From Brugia malayi (Eukaryota > Nematoda > Chromadorea > Rhabditida > Onchocercidae), in NCBI RefSeq assembly GCF_000002995.4, contig NW_025062479.1, forward strand, positions 14,814,721 to 14,878,720: a stretch of DNA of 64,000 nucleotides, written 5' to 3'. Under the pieces are notes generated by a model. That model saw only the letters and a list, made by a program, of their open reading frames with translations, was not told where the DNA came from and made no database searches. Below, piece by piece: positions 24,080 to 38,400 of the stretch. Each line of letters begins with the position of its first letter. Position 1 is the first letter of the stretch. The translations under genes and the position numbers were made by a program.

Positions 24080-25132
24080 TTATTCAGTAATCAGCTAAAT
24101 AAAATTAATTGAAGAAATTAAGAAAATTTTTTTTTCAAAATTTTTTTCTAAACTAAGAAGAAATTAGTGAAATTTTTGTTAATTATTTCTAAATTTATGT
24201 TATGCTAAAAATTAATGAAATTTGTTTTTTTCGCGATCAAATTTCACTAATTTCTTAGTGAAATTGGAGAAAATATAAGTTCATTTAACGCTGAAAACGA
24301 GCAAGAAAGGTCACTGGTATTATCATTGCACTATTATGATATGATTAAATGATATACCAAAATATTTCTAATGAATGATGAAAGGACAAGTGCGCTTGAT
24401 AAATTAGTTTTCATTCATGTCATATTTCCTTCGGATATATTTTCTTAAATATTTTGGGCGGCAAAAAAGATCAATGTTATATCAAAACATTTATGATTTT
24501 ATATTTAAATATTTTGTACTTAACAATAATGCTTATTAACACGTGTAAATAACGCACAATTAATTTACCAGCGGAATATTTTCCGTTTTCGTCACACATT
24601 TTTTGATTATACTTTGCTTGCGACAACAATAATTAACGATATAAACCTTTTATTTTTTTGCAAACTAATAATACTTCTAATAGTAAATGAAACAAAGGAA
24701 TTATTGCCTGAACTATCGATTTGTAATTAATTAAGTGATTAATATAATGTTAGTAAATTCAAAAATTCATTAACTTCATTTAATTATCATAAGCAGAAAG
24801 AGAATTACAAAAAGACAGGCAATGCATCATACGTATATCTGTGAGATAATAAACTACGGCAGGTAATATGCCATGTCATCCAGAATTCTTAATGATTACA
24901 TGAAAGAGCGATAAGTAATGATAAGAAAAAAAGCACTACAATTTTATTATAACTTTCCATATAACTAGTTTTACAATAAAAAAGAAAGCCTTTTTTCTTC
25001 AGTTTTTAATCATTTTAAAAATATGAATTGATAATAATGATATTATCATTATTATTACTTCAATTAATTCTGTAAAATGATAACGTATATTGTTTAGTGA
25101 TATTATAAAATTTTTTTTTTTTCTTTTGTTGT
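23431..25132. other. Intergenic, with TA microsatellite
   Basis: It lies between the two secreted-protein genes. It contains a (TA)n microsatellite at about 24044-24073 and otherwise AT-rich DNA with no supported exon. The same-strand arrangement means it carries the upstream region of the gene at 22567-23430. Confidence 0.5.
24044..24073. repeat. (TA)n microsatellite
   Basis: About 15 TA units without interruption, in the spacer between the two secreted-protein genes. Confidence 0.95.
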
Positions 25133-26307
25133 TTAATTTTCAGTTAGCTTTGGTTGCAATGGTATTAAAAGTGGTGCAAATAACGCATCAAAAAAGTTAT
25201 TAATTGTTTTAACTGTATTAACAAAAGCAATCCAAAAGTCACCGGTGACACGTTGAATAGCACCAAATAAGCTAAGTGCTGGTTCTTTCTTAGCTAATTG
25301 CTTTTTTATTTCAATAATTACATCACGAATAATTGGCTTTAGCAAATTTGTTAAATTCATTTCATGATCTTCATACATTCTTATTGTTTCATTTCCAAAA
25401 TTTTCATTCATTTCAATTTCTCTGTCATTTTCAGTTCCTTCTGGCATTCCCAATTTTGTTCCATTTTCAGTTTTTCCATTCATTTCCAACTCTTTTATAA
25501 TAATAATAATTAATTTTGTGATTAATTCAACTGGTTCCGTAGTTATATTCTGATTGATATCTTCACTGATATCATTTTCCGAATAATTTTGTGACAATTC
25601 ATTCTGCAATATACAAATTTTATTTAAAGTTATTTTTTTATTATTGAAATTTTTTTTTCAATTTTTCAGCTTTTTTTAAAGTCAAAATAATAGTTAAAAC
25701 TGAAAGAATTAAAATGGATAAGTAGAAATATTCATTTCAATTTTATGAGAAATAAAAATATTTAATGAACCGAAAGATAATATATATTCCTAACACCTAA
25801 ATTCTATTTGCTAATAATCAAACCTTTTTATTCAAGATTAAGTTTTTCATATTAAATAGAACAATTAAAATATTTAGTTTGACGATTACTACAAATGTTT
25901 TTTATAAACTTTGGTGTTCCAATTTTCATATTTTATTATATATATTTTATCTTACTGCTAACTTCTAGCTTTGGAAAATTTAAATTGCTGCTGTAAATTA
26001 ATGAAATTATTTTAAAGTAATATAATGAAACATAAATAGCTCATTTAAATATTTGCAATGCGTTCGATAGAATAATCAAATAATTAAAGTAAACATATCA
26101 GATGATCAGTTATAAAGAACTAATGATATGACAAAAGTTTGCATTTGAAAATTTCATGGAATAATCGCAGATAGCTTGGTATTTTGACAGCAGTGTAAAA
26201 ACTAAATTATAATAAATAATGTGCAAAAAAAATACCTCTGAAAAAGTAAAAGTATGAAGATATACAACGATAATAATCAAGACAAAGATCAGCTTCGATG
26301 ATAACAT
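25133..26307 (-). CDS. Small secreted protein, 2 exons (tandem pair member B)
   Basis: Exon 1 (26236-26307) encodes a signal peptide of 24 residues (one Lys, then FVLIIIVVYLHTFTFSE) ending at a phase-0 donor GTATTT. Exon 2 (25133-25603) follows TATATTGCAG and starts NELSQNYSEND; total 180 aa. The mature protein has several potential N-glycosylation sites (NYS, NIT, NGT, NET, NLT), a long charged region, and a hydrophobic C-terminal third with an amphipathic segment, KKEPALSLFGAIQRV. The pattern I..I(K/R)..(K)EP.L(S/T)LF is shared with the neighbour at 22567-23430, which also has a one-exon leader and a phase-0 junction. No known domain was recognised. Secretion is inferred from the leader; as with many nematode-restricted secreted proteins, the job cannot be read from sequence. 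Confidence 0.7.
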
Positions 26308-28734
26308 TTTGAAACGAGGAACGCGTGGTTGTTTGCTGTCAAATAATAAACAATAAAATCATTTGTTTGGTCATACATAACATTAACTTTATCAATCAAT
26401 CTTGTTTATATTTTTGATAATGTAAAATTCGTAAAACCGATTAATTTGAAATTTTTGTAATTTTATTGAAATCAGTTGACTATTTCGTTTTATTGTATAT
26501 TTTTATGCAAAATACATGAAAATTTTGATAAAACAATTGCAATAAAAATAGATAAATTTGTAAATAATAACTTCGTCAAATGTAAACAATCCACTATCTA
26601 TCGCAGTTAGGTTCAACAGTTGTCAAAACTTTCATTTAATTTTTCTTTAATTTAATTTAATATTAAGCAACAACAAATAACTACTAATAATGGTGACAAT
26701 GGTGGCGATAATAATGATAATAACGATTATTGTTGTTGTCAGTAATAATAATAATAATAATAACAATAATTATAATGATGATCATACCGATAAATAAATT
26801 AACAAATAAGTAAATGATAACAATAACGATAACAATAGCGATAATAGGAATAATTAATAATAATTAATGATAATATAATACAAGAGGAATTAATAAGCTA
26901 GCAAAAGTATTATTTCCTAATGTTCGAAACATTACTTTTAATTGCAACTGTTTATATTAATGCTCACAAACACATTTTTCATTTTTTTAAAGAACAAATT
27001 ATGTTATCAAGTCATTTTCATTATGTTTTGAAGGAATTCATACTTTCATACTAATCTTCGAATTTGCTTAAATTGATTCATCTGGCTTTTGATTAAACAT
27101 ATCAGAAAGATTAATAATTACTGATTTACTGCTAACCCTTGCTTTTAGTATCAATCATTCCACGATTTTTTTTTTGTGGTACTTGCTTATGTAAGCAGCA
27201 AGCAGTTGCTAATTAAATTGTCACAGAAATTTGATACAAAGATTGAAATTCACCATGAAGCTAAGATCAAAGTAAAATTTAAGGCTTCATCAAATTTTAA
27301 TAAATAAAATGAATTTGTAGAAGAAACAAAGAAAAAATCTTCACGTTGTTGCTAATTTTACAGTTCTTCATTTTATTGATGAAAAAATTATGATGTGCTT
27401 TAATTTGGGATAATTGAAGTTTTCGATAAAAGGTTTATGATAATTTAGATTATTTTTTTATTTTATTTTATTTTTTTTTTTTTTTGTTGACATTTCATTG
27501 AACAAATAATGAAACAGATAATGGAACAGATGATAAATACAGATTTAACAGAGGTGGGTCAATGATACAGCATGAAAGAAAAATAATTTAGATATTAGAA
27601 TAGGAAATTATATTTCCACTCTAAATATTTCACTATCATTTGCCATAATTTTATTCATAGAAATGAATTCATGGAATGAATTAATCAATTAATTAATAGT
27701 TTATATTTCATTCCTTGAAACTTAGTTTCGAATTTATTTTTGATCTGATTTTAAACGCTTAATTTTACAAATATTTAATTTCAGATATTCAATAAATTAT
27801 GTTGTACTTATCACAAGCATTTGATATAAATTAATTTATTATTAATTCGAATTTGGTTTTAATTTTACTATGACAAGACTTATTCAGTTTTGAATTTATG
27901 ACGTTCATGCAATATATATGTATTGCATAACCATAATTTACGGATAAATATTTCATTGTGAAAATTAAGCTAGCAAGAATGATAATGAGTAATAATTTAA
28001 TTAAAAAATTTTTTTTTGCTATTATTTAATTATCTAAAACCATTGCTTATATGATAGTGCAGTTTCTGGCACAAATTATGATAATGAACTTTTGTACAAT
28101 ATTTGAAATCATTTTGATATTTTATATCATTCTATCCTGTATTATAATTTATTCACTTCATTTTTTAAAATGACATTGATTAGTTTATCATTTCCAATTA
28201 TGTATCATTAATATTTTCTTACTACATTACATGTATTTATGATAAATATTAGAAGTAGGTTTTTTTTCTTTTTTTTTTTTTTTTGATTTATTGTTGCATT
28301 TTAAATAAAAATTCAAATTCAAAATATTCCTTTGGCAAAAAATGGAAAAATGTCATTTGATTTTTTCGTCAACATTTATTTTAAAAAATTTACATATTTT
28401 ATGAGGATTTGTTGTAATAAAAGAAATTAAGTGAGAATTTTTATTTATTAAGTACATTTGTATGAAAGTAAAAGATACGACGGATTTTTATCAAATTGTT
28501 AGTTCTTTTTACATTGTCGTTTCATTATCATTTATTATCATTTAGGTAATTACTTAACATTCAGTGCAATATTTTGTTGCAGTAATCTTTTTATTGCAAT
28601 ATATTTTTAAAAAATATAAAAAAAATTTTTAGAATTATATATTCCTTAATTGACGAGTTTTGTTCTGATCTAATTTAAATTTCTAATTGAAGAATTTTGG
28701 TATTTTTTTTCTCTTCTTTTTAGATTGAATTGAA
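26308..28734. other. Intergenic, low-complexity
   Basis: About 2.4 kb without a supported gene. From 26660 to 26880 it is made of imperfect AAT/GAT/AAC trinucleotide repeats. A T run lies at about 27467-27486. An acceptor TTTTTAG at 28717-28723 marks the start of the next + strand gene. Confidence 0.5.
26660..26880. repeat. Imperfect AAT/GAT/AAC trinucleotide repeat region
   Basis: A dense mix of AATAAT, GATAAT, AACAAT and GTTGTT units is visible by eye. No long open frame crosses it, and it is most simply a degenerate microsatellite. Confidence 0.8.
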
Positions 28735-29958
28735 ATGGGCAATGTATTAGAACGAAATCATATCAAAGCATCTGCTTTAAATCATTCATTACCATTTGGT
28801 TTGTATAAGAAGATAATAAGAAGAAAATATAAGAAAAACAAATCATTTTCTAAGGTTTTCACAGAATTTTTGAATTGTTTTATCAGGAAAAAAATGCAAT
28901 GATATAACTGACAAATTGATTAAATAAAAATCATTTAAAAATAATATTATTGACTTAATCATTATTATGCAAAAATGACAATGTACTGAAAAATATAATT
29001 TCCTTTCGCAGTATAAAAAATAAAAGACTCATTTACTGAATCACATCAATATGATCATAGGAAGAATTAGTTCTTAAATAAACATAAAAATTGATATGAG
29101 AAGAACTGATATGATAATTAATACATATGGTAGTATTGAGAAGTAAAACAAAATTATAGAAGTTATTTAGTCTGATGAAGGAAAAGTGATAGATTTGGAG
29201 AATAACAACGATATAGATGAAACAAATTCATGGACAACGTTCGTTCTTTCTTTTTTTTTTTGCAACTAATCATCGTTTCTGATAACAGGCACCTTTTCTT
29301 CATCCTTTTTTTACATAATATATGATAGTTAATATATGTAATTATTTGGTACTGTATTTTTTAGGACAAATGTAAATAAGTTTGATGTTTTACGCATACA
29401 GTAATATGATTAGCAAATGTTCGATATATTTGATTCATTTAGCATTAGATTGGATACATTGATAAGAATGGTTCCTTATTATTCCTTATAATAAACAGTA
29501 TCTTGTAATAAATAATTTCGCACAATAAATAGTTGTATCAAGAATATTATGACAACATAATATCAGTTATATATTAAAATGATATCACAAATTATAGTTC
29601 ACGAACATATTTTATTTACGCAGAATTGAAAATAAATATTTGAACTGTGTTGCAGGACAATTGGTACCCGATCAGTTTTTAGTGTGAGCTTTCCAACTGG
29701 TGAAAGAGGACGAGACGGTGACAGCGAAAATACCATAACTCAGGATGATTGCATTCTTTCTAGAAGTAATTGCAGTGGAAGGTATTATTGTTGACATCAA
29801 AATATTTCACTATCAATCAATCATACATTGAAATGATATCATAAATTGCAGTTGAAAAATATATTTCATTTGTACAAAAGTTGAGAATAAAAGATATTTG
29901 AATGTATGAAAAAAAAGTTCATTATTACAGATTAAAATAATTAAATAATTCTGGAATT

Positions 29959-29992
<34 letters not shown>

Positions 29993-31426
29993 ACCATTCC
30001 AATCATTTCAGATCATCAGCAACAAGTTACAGCGTCTCAAATACATCTGCCGATTTTTCATCATTCGAAAATTTAAGCGAAATATCGGAACATACAATGA
30101 TGCGTCCACGACTTGATGATATGGAATGGTTGAGTGAAGTCCGGCAGTACCATGATCGTGAACCTGTCTTCCGTAAAAAACCCCTCGTATGCAGCCAAGT
30201 TCAATGACAAGAATTCCCTTCAAACATTAGTTCCAATTAATATCGTAAAATAAAAAAAAAAATCTACCATTCCCTATCGTAATTGTAATTTTTTTTTAAT
30301 CTTCCTCAAAATTCATTAGGTTATCAATATCACTTATATTACTTAGAAAATTTTTGCCTGCATATTAATATTTTCTACTCAAAAAATTGATAGAAAAAAA
30401 AATGACAAAATGAGAATTTCTACAGTTTTCTTATTTTCTTAGAAAATCTGATTATTCTGATACAAACTATTCTCAATTATTACCTTTTTCGAAAATATTA
30501 CTTTTCTTTGCAACTTTTCAAAAAGAAATTCGTTACCAACATATTTTACTATATGATTGATTATCATAATACAATTGTAGTGGATAAGGATGCCTTGAAT
30601 ATTGCAATAGCAAAACTACTTCTTTTTATTTTAAAATTATTAGTAAGAAAAGATTAAGGAATTTTAATACATCTTCAGTTCTCTCTCTTTCCTCTCCTTC
30701 TCCCTCTCTCTCTTTTATTTCTGCTAAGTTACGTGAATAGATTTTCAAGTAAAGTATTGCAGAAGGCAGCATTAAAAATACGATCACGCAGGATAGTACC
30801 ACAATTGAAATGGTACCGCCGCTATCATCACTGGGCAATAAGGCAATCACCAAAACCTTACAAAGGTATATATTTCTTATAATTTTATTAATACAAAGTA
30901 CAATTTAAAAAAAAAAAAAAAATAACAAGCAAATAATCAAATTGTTATATACCTTTTTTTATCACAAAATTAGTTTCAATAAATTTTCAAACAAAAAATT
31001 CAATAATAATGCGCAAATGAATTTTTCCAATTACATTTATTTTTGCTTAGCTAAATTAATAGAACAGAGTTAATTAATGAATAAGAATAAATAATTGTAA
31101 TCAGTCGAATTGATAAAATGTACTATAATAAGTATCAATCATTGTTTTTCGTTTTTTCAACTCTATCCTTATGTATTTATATAAATAAAAATTAATAATT
31201 TGATTAAATTTCTATAAGAAAAAAAAGTAAACATAAAAAAGAAAATGATGAAATAATGTGTAATAAAAATTTAGCAAAAAAAAGGGATTTTTTTTAATAA
31301 AAATAATTTTCAGGAAGAGATGTATTGAATCCATACATTGATAAAGCACTGGAAGAGAAAAATGTTGACTTAAATGTATCTGATTTACAGCGTGGCATAT
31401 TTTATTTGAAATGTACCAATTGCTAA
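28735..31426 (+). CDS. Unrecognised 194-aa protein, 5 exons
   Basis: Exons 28735-28802, 29656-29781, 30012-30186, 30763-30865 and 31314-31426 join with matching phases (2, 2, 0, 1). The start ATG follows a TTTTTAG acceptor by 11 bases, typical of a trans-splice site. The protein starts MGNVLERNHIKASALNHS and then has a Ser/Gly/Asp-rich part (SVSFPTGERGRDGDSENT), a serine-rich acidic part (SFENLSEISEHTMMRPRLDD), a basic aromatic part (LKWYRRYHHWAIRQSPKPY), and a C-terminus with NPYIDKALEEKNVDLNVSDL ending in KCTNC. No signal peptide, membrane segment or known domain was seen. If intron 3 is retained, exon 3 runs on to a stop at 30205-30207, giving a shorter form. Function unknown; the consistent phases and consensus acceptors make the gene itself credible. 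Confidence 0.65.
29961..29990 (+). repeat. Poly-A run of about 30 bases
   Basis: An A tract in intron 2 of the 194-aa protein gene, shortly before the exon 3 acceptor. Confidence 0.9.
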
Positions 31427-32458
31427 AATATTAACGTTATCAGTGACTCTACTAATCTTTATTATGTTCTATTAATCTTCTATCAATCTTTATAATCAAA
31501 TTCTATTAATCTTTATTATGCATTAAATTTAAAGTTTAACCATAAGATTGAAGTAATTTTTATCTTCGTTTTTTGCTTTTTTTCTTTTATCTTTATGAAA
31601 AATTTAATTTCCGCTAATAAATTTATAGGACAGAAAAAGGAAGAAATTAACGATTTCTCTTTTTCGCTGAAAAATTCAACAATATTTCTTGGATTAGTTA
31701 ATTGTATAATGACGTGTGCAGTATAAAAATATGATGAATTTGCATGTTTATCTATTAGAATAGTTATATTTTGTTGAAAATTTGAATTTATTCAGATATA
31801 TTGGTTCTAAATTTTCTCTTCTATTCATTTCCCCATTAAATTCTCTATGAAATGTTTGATATTAAAAAAAAAAAAAAAAAAAAGAAATATTAAATAATAT
31901 ATAATTTTTTTTTTATTTTCCATCAAACAAATTAAGCAACAATAAAAATGAGTCAACGACAGGAAGGCACATATCCAACCCTGATCACTTCAATAAAAAC
32001 CTAATAAAAGATAGAAGATAATTTTAAATTAACAATTTCATAAAATATCAATATCAATAGTATACCTTGTGAAGAGTATATACGATGACACGTTCAACTA
32101 ATTCTGATATTTCTAGAAATAACATCAAAGATAACATTAGTCATGATTCTAGATTCAAGTAATGATATTACTGAAATTTTGATTTAATTATTTATCGATG
32201 CCATCTCTATATTAGAGATCAGTTACACAAATACTGGTTCGAAAAGAACAACAAATTAAAGAAAATTAAAAAGTTGTATAAAATTTAAAGGAAAATATAA
32301 CCATCTAAAAATAAGCATATAATTTCATAAGTGGTGACAACATCAACCAACAATCAATAATAATGGAACATTAAAAAAAGTGAACCACAAGTCAAAACAA
32401 GCTAAAAAGTACCACAATACCAATTTCATAATAAATGCTATGCAAAGAAAAATGATCA
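31427..32458. other. Convergent intergenic region
   Basis: It lies between the 3' end of the + strand 194-aa protein gene and the 3' end of the minus-strand gp210 gene, so it holds both 3' UTRs. AT-rich, with an A run near 31865-31883. No gene seen. Confidence 0.5.
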
Positions 32459-35400
32459 TTACCACTGTCTCTTTCGTAAACGTGGTGATATGAGCGATCG
32501 ATCCGGAACACTCCAAAGAATCGGTTCCCCTGGGCTCCCAACTGAACGACTAGATCGATTGGATATTAGTGACACATCAGATGAACCCAACAAACTCTTT
32601 CCATTCTTATAAGTTAACGGCGTATACCGTTCTGTAATTTCTCCTACATTTATCACTTATATTCTTGGGAGTGATTTTACTGGTAATGCAAATTTCATAA
32701 CAACAAATACTCATCAATTTTCAATTGATAGCTTACTTTCATTTCATTTCTAAAATATGCACATGTAATTATTGTGTAAACATGCAATGTCTATTACAGC
32801 CTACACAAACACTAACTAAAAGAAGAATTTTAACCTGGATAATCACTAGCAAACGATCCATACGTAGCATTAGAATCAGTAGTATAGAACGAGCTAAAGA
32901 AATAAGATGAAAAACTGAATCCTCTGCAGTGCGCTGAAAAAAAGAAAAACTATTTAATTCATACGACTGAAAGTTAAATATGCAAATAAAAGAACTCTGT
33001 GAAATGTGAATAACGATTAATGTGGCATATAAGAACGATTGATGACAGCAATGACAGCAGAAGAACTCACTGATACTTCAAGAATGGGTCGAAATGTAAA
33101 ACAGGATTAGATATCTCAAACTTATTACTCTTCATTCATCATCAAACATCTTTACAAATGAAAATAAAGACCAAAAGTATAATCAAAGTACCTATCAGAA
33201 CGATGAGAACCGCAGCAGTAAGAAGTGACGCACATACTTGAACGAATGTTGATTCTAGAAATGAACGCAGAAGACCCATAAAATGGTCAGAAGCTGTAAT
33301 AATATTAGTTTTGAACAAAGAGAAACATTTTAATGGCATTCATTATACCACCACGGCAAAATAACTGTATAGGACCGAAATGTATGAGGAAAAAAAAAAG
33401 TGATAACGTAATACGTAAGATACCACGTAAAACAGTTTTTGATGCATCACCATGAAGAACGATAGTTACTGGCACTATTTCAAACTGCCCCGTGATTGCA
33501 CTTTTGACTGTAATATTGCATTTATCCAATAATTCCTGCCACAAAAGCACTGAATTCATGTCCAACTGAAATGAACTTTTCATTATTAGGTGGCATCAAA
33601 AGAAAACAAATTAAGTCTCAAATATCATTTTTTCCTTCCTTGCGGTTGAGCTAACATTTGTGTTTTCCTTAACCAATTAACTTTTAAATTAACTATTACT
33701 TATAGATATTACAAATACATACCTCAATACGATATCGTAACTCCGTGAGTGAAGTGGATTTAACTTTCTTTATATGCAAAACACCTCCACTATCAGCTTG
33801 AACTGATATTTTGCTAGCAGCATATATGGATGACTGTATAACTAGATCAGCTTCTAGTGCGTTCACATTGTTTAGACGTATCTCACGTTGAATGATTTCA
33901 AAACGTGGGTAGAAAGTAACTATTACGCTTGCTTCCTTTACCTGAAATATTCCTTAAAATTAATTGCTTAATTCAAATCATCCTTTAACTTTCAATTTCA
34001 ATAAACCAAACATTGTGCTGCAGCTACTTTCAAAACCAAAAAGACAATAAAAAACAAAAGAAAACAAAACAAACAAAAAAAGCAAAAACGTATGCCTAAT
34101 TGTACAAACCTTTCCAACACGATTCCAGATGGCGGAGATATTCAAACTAAGACTCTGGTAATCATTCAAAGAAACTGGTCCCTCGAATGTTTGTTCCACC
34201 AAGATACAACCATATTTACCTAATAAAAAGCCGAAACTCAACAAGCTATATCAAATAGATCTTTCACTTTCCTTGCTTATTGATTTGAACAAAGTATTGC
34301 AGAATAGAGTATTGATTTAGTAATAAGTACTCTTCTAATTTCTACAAATCCTAGTATGTTTTAACAAAAGAAGCTCTCAGGTTCAGGATATTTAAAACTG
34401 CTTTATCCTTTAAAACACCTATATCTAAAAATTTGTAATATCTTGCACTACTGTCAAATCCATAAAACGGGATGAATGAATTCCTTACCTAATGTAGGTA
34501 GAAATTTCGAATGAGCAGCAAATAAGCTTGTTGCCAACACACTCACTTTTTCCACAAAAGCAATAGTGCAATCAAAAGGTGCATCCAAAATTAGCTCCTC
34601 CAATAGCCCAGATGCACAACCTAAATTGCGTGAAACTGTTTTTGGTTTACTAGATCAATATTCATGGAATAATGCGTATGCTTGAATGACATGAACCAAA
34701 CAGAAATAACACATAAAATTGCAGAAACAAGTTTGTCTCTGCTATCGGATTTTTAAATTTGCCTGTACGAATTACACTTTTTGTTGCAATCCCTTAGCAA
34801 AACATTAGTTTAATTGGAGAATCTTTAATGTACTTCTAAAATATATGCTGAGATATTTCAAAATGAGAAGTTACGCAATATCATGAAATTTCTTATTTTT
34901 CCATCAAATAGAATTGAAATTCATTTGACAAAAATCATTAGCTAATAATAAAAATAATGGGGAAGGTACCATAAGTGTTAGTTGGATTCTGTTCAATGCT
35001 ATGAACGATTAATGGAAATACATATTGATGATCTTTTATATTCGAAACAAATTGCGGTACTGATGAAAACCGAAGAGATTTTGCTGGAACAACTTTGCGC
35101 TGCAAGGAATATGAACTCATCAAAGAATTTGTGTAAAGTTAATGTACTGAAAATGTACTACAAATTGAAAATAAAAAAAACAATTTCCAAATTTATTTAT
35201 TACATCTGACACATAAAATATTGCATCTGATTCATTATCATGTAATGACTAGGAAATATAAGCATATAATTCACGACTGATCTGTTTCAAGTGCTCCATC
35301 TAGAATGTATTATTTCATTATTTATTAAAAATGATAGTAATGACAGAATACCTTAGTAAAAATGGTTTGTTTCTGTGAATGATAAGAAGCAACTACGGTG

Positions 35401-38400
35401 CTACCAGTATCCACTGCTACAGCAATACCATTTGATTCGTCGATGAATTGGAAATGTCGCTTTCCATCTAACTCTTTCCATCCAGATACTAACAACGGTG
35501 AATTAAAACAAATAATTTCGGAGACGGCCACAGAATGTATTGATGGCCCGATTACATCATCCACCGGAAGACGCAGAAAAACATTTAGGTCGGGATTATT
35601 TCTGTCCCATACCTCAACAAAATAACGATATTTCGAAATTATAATTAACTGCTTGCAATTGCTAGCAGTTTGAAGAAGAGAAGGAGTAAGTTAGCTAAAA
35701 ATTAAATACTGAACATGAAAGAATAAAATAAAATCATAAAAATATCGATCAAAATACACGGTTAGGAAAAAATAGCTGAGAGAAAGGAAATCTATCAATT
35801 AACTCACCTTAAACACTGTTTCGCCAAAATCCTTTAGATGAATATCAAATGAACTGTTAGCGTTCCCAGGATGAATTTCAATCAAATCAAAACTATAACA
35901 AAATATTAGTGGCTAGGAAAAACAGAGATATTAACAGAAATATTTCAGACAACTCATGTGAACTCTTTTTCCGTAAATTTTTTCATTAACACTATAAATG
36001 GTTGTAAACAGAAAAGATTCCTCTTTATGGCCTAAATCATAGATGGAAATAAATAAAACTGGAAAGACAGAAGTATTTCCGTACCTCTGACTATATTATT
36101 CTTTGTCAAGTGATGAACTCAAAAAGACTGACGAATTCCCAAATTTCTAAATTATCAAAATATATGGGAAAATCCGGATGAACTTAATAAAATAGCACTA
36201 CCGATGAGGCCTGTAATTTAGCGAATGCTTCGCAGCATCGAACAGACGGCCGAAGTGATCTCTTGACTCAACATCAACATGCAGACGATAACCGAGAGGA
36301 AAAAATGCTAATGGTTTTTCCAGCACTTCGGGAGATTTAATCTTCAGATGGAGGGATACTACTGGGGTAACCTGCAATTTCCATACTCAAAAGTAATGTA
36401 GACATTGCATTACGAAAATCAGGATCCGAAAAATAAAAAATAAAATGATACATGAACCAGGGAAATTGAAAATCTTTTCAATCGGTTGTATTTATTAACT
36501 CCTAATGAATGGATTCATGCTTTTAGCTAATTTTTCTTACAAAATAAGACAGTTGTGCTATGCAAACTAATATAACTTACGGAGACTGGTAAATATACAA
36601 GCTCCTTATGAGGATATTTTGTTTCCTTCAATACCAAAGCAGCATCACCAACAGTATGAGCTAGTAAAGTGCTGTTGCTATCACCGATAACTGATATATA
36701 AGTGGAAAGTTCTGGTGGTACCATAAATTGCACTGAGCTATCTTTCCTGAAAGCATTAAATATGTTTACATCAGTGTCTTTCTTATTTTTTTTTTTTTTT
36801 TAAATCGTATCAATATGAAAGAAAATGTAATAAATAACATTTGTCTTGGGTAAAAAATAAATCAAAAGATTATGCTTGAATCATTGTCAACTATAGTTAT
36901 ATTTAGATATAATAATGGCAGTATTAGAAAAAGAATGATTTTGAGAATGATTTTTTGGAAATGCACTATAGGAATGATATTGGATTATGATCTACACAAG
37001 CAAAAATTTTGACCAAGTTCCAAAGCGTAATTAACGTATTTCGGCACTTCATCAACAATGAAAACAGTGCAGTAAGGATGAAATAAATGTAATTGCAAAA
37101 TTACCTGTTACTTTTCAGAGCAAGTTCTGCATCCGGAGACAAACGTAACACCTGATGATATCGTGGTGGAACCGTTAAGTGTAACGGCTCAGTGACAGTC
37201 ACTATCAACTGATCTTCATAATATTTGACTTCTTCGGAGAATGCCTTCGAATTTTCAGGAGTGCTCACTAATACGTGAATCACTGCTTGTCCAACTGCCA
37301 GTGCTTGTAGTTCTATTTGAAATCGATTTTCCGGTGATTCAGACACAAAAGTCTGTAAGTGATATTTACCATTATGAATAATTTGGCTAAGCTAGCTTTC
37401 CTTAGGAAACTACTTTAATTGCAATCAGTTTGCAGCTTTGATGGCAAAGAATGACGCACTGTACTGCAAACCCTCTTAATGAATATGTTACATCCTGAAA
37501 TTGAATTAATTTAAAACGAAAGGTCCTCATGCAGTCCCTTCACAGGTTTCATTCAAGGAGCAGTGGTGAATACTTACATCAACTGGTGATACAGTTTCGA
37601 TGATGCCTGGTGTAGCGATCCTCCAAGAGATTTTTAATGGGTACAGTGCTCCACCGAATGAAAACGGTGTTTCATTTTCATTAAGACCATCAACACGAAC
37701 CCACCCTCTTTGACCAACTTGTATCTGTGATGTAGAGAAGTGTATACGGACTCCGGTAAGCAACACTGTTTTAACAACAACTTCATCCTAAAATATAGTT
37801 TTCGTAAGGTATTCCTACTGCAAATACAACATCGGAAGCCATTACTTAATTCCCTTTTTAAATAGATAAAGTATATGTTTTATTTACAGAAATTTAAGGC
37901 AAAAATGAAACTACTTGAATAGAAGGAGCAATATTGCCCAAGTTAACAGAGCCTATAATTTTCGCATATCCAACTGCTTTGCTTGTTATCAGCCCATCTG
38001 ATCCCACAGTAGCTACTGAAGTATTATTGAGATGATACTGCACCGATGGTAATGGTTGAGGTCCACCAGATATTTCTAACTGCAATGATAGTGCTTTGAA
38101 TTATTAAATCAGCGCTTCTTCAACTGATAACTTTTGACATCTATATCAAAAATACTCATAGAAGGGGAATTTCACTGCTTTAAATCTCCGTTTACAAAAG
38201 TGAGATTTTATTCTAAAAAGTGAATTCAGTCACTCGAATTCCAATATTGCATTAATTAACAGAATGCAGCAGAGTTTTTTCAGTTATACAATGATTGTTC
38301 AAATTGCTCCAAACAATTTTAATAATAAGGATCAAGATCAAATGAACTGTGATACCTGGAAAACAGAATCAGGAATAAGGGTTATCAGTTTTGGTTGTAA

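Noticed and set aside
37440..37490. Possible extra gp210 exon (DVTYSLRGFA) between exons 23 and 24
   Set aside because: It has a usable acceptor, but the direct joint of exons 23 and 24 is in phase and keeps the expected protein length; it could still be an alternative exon.
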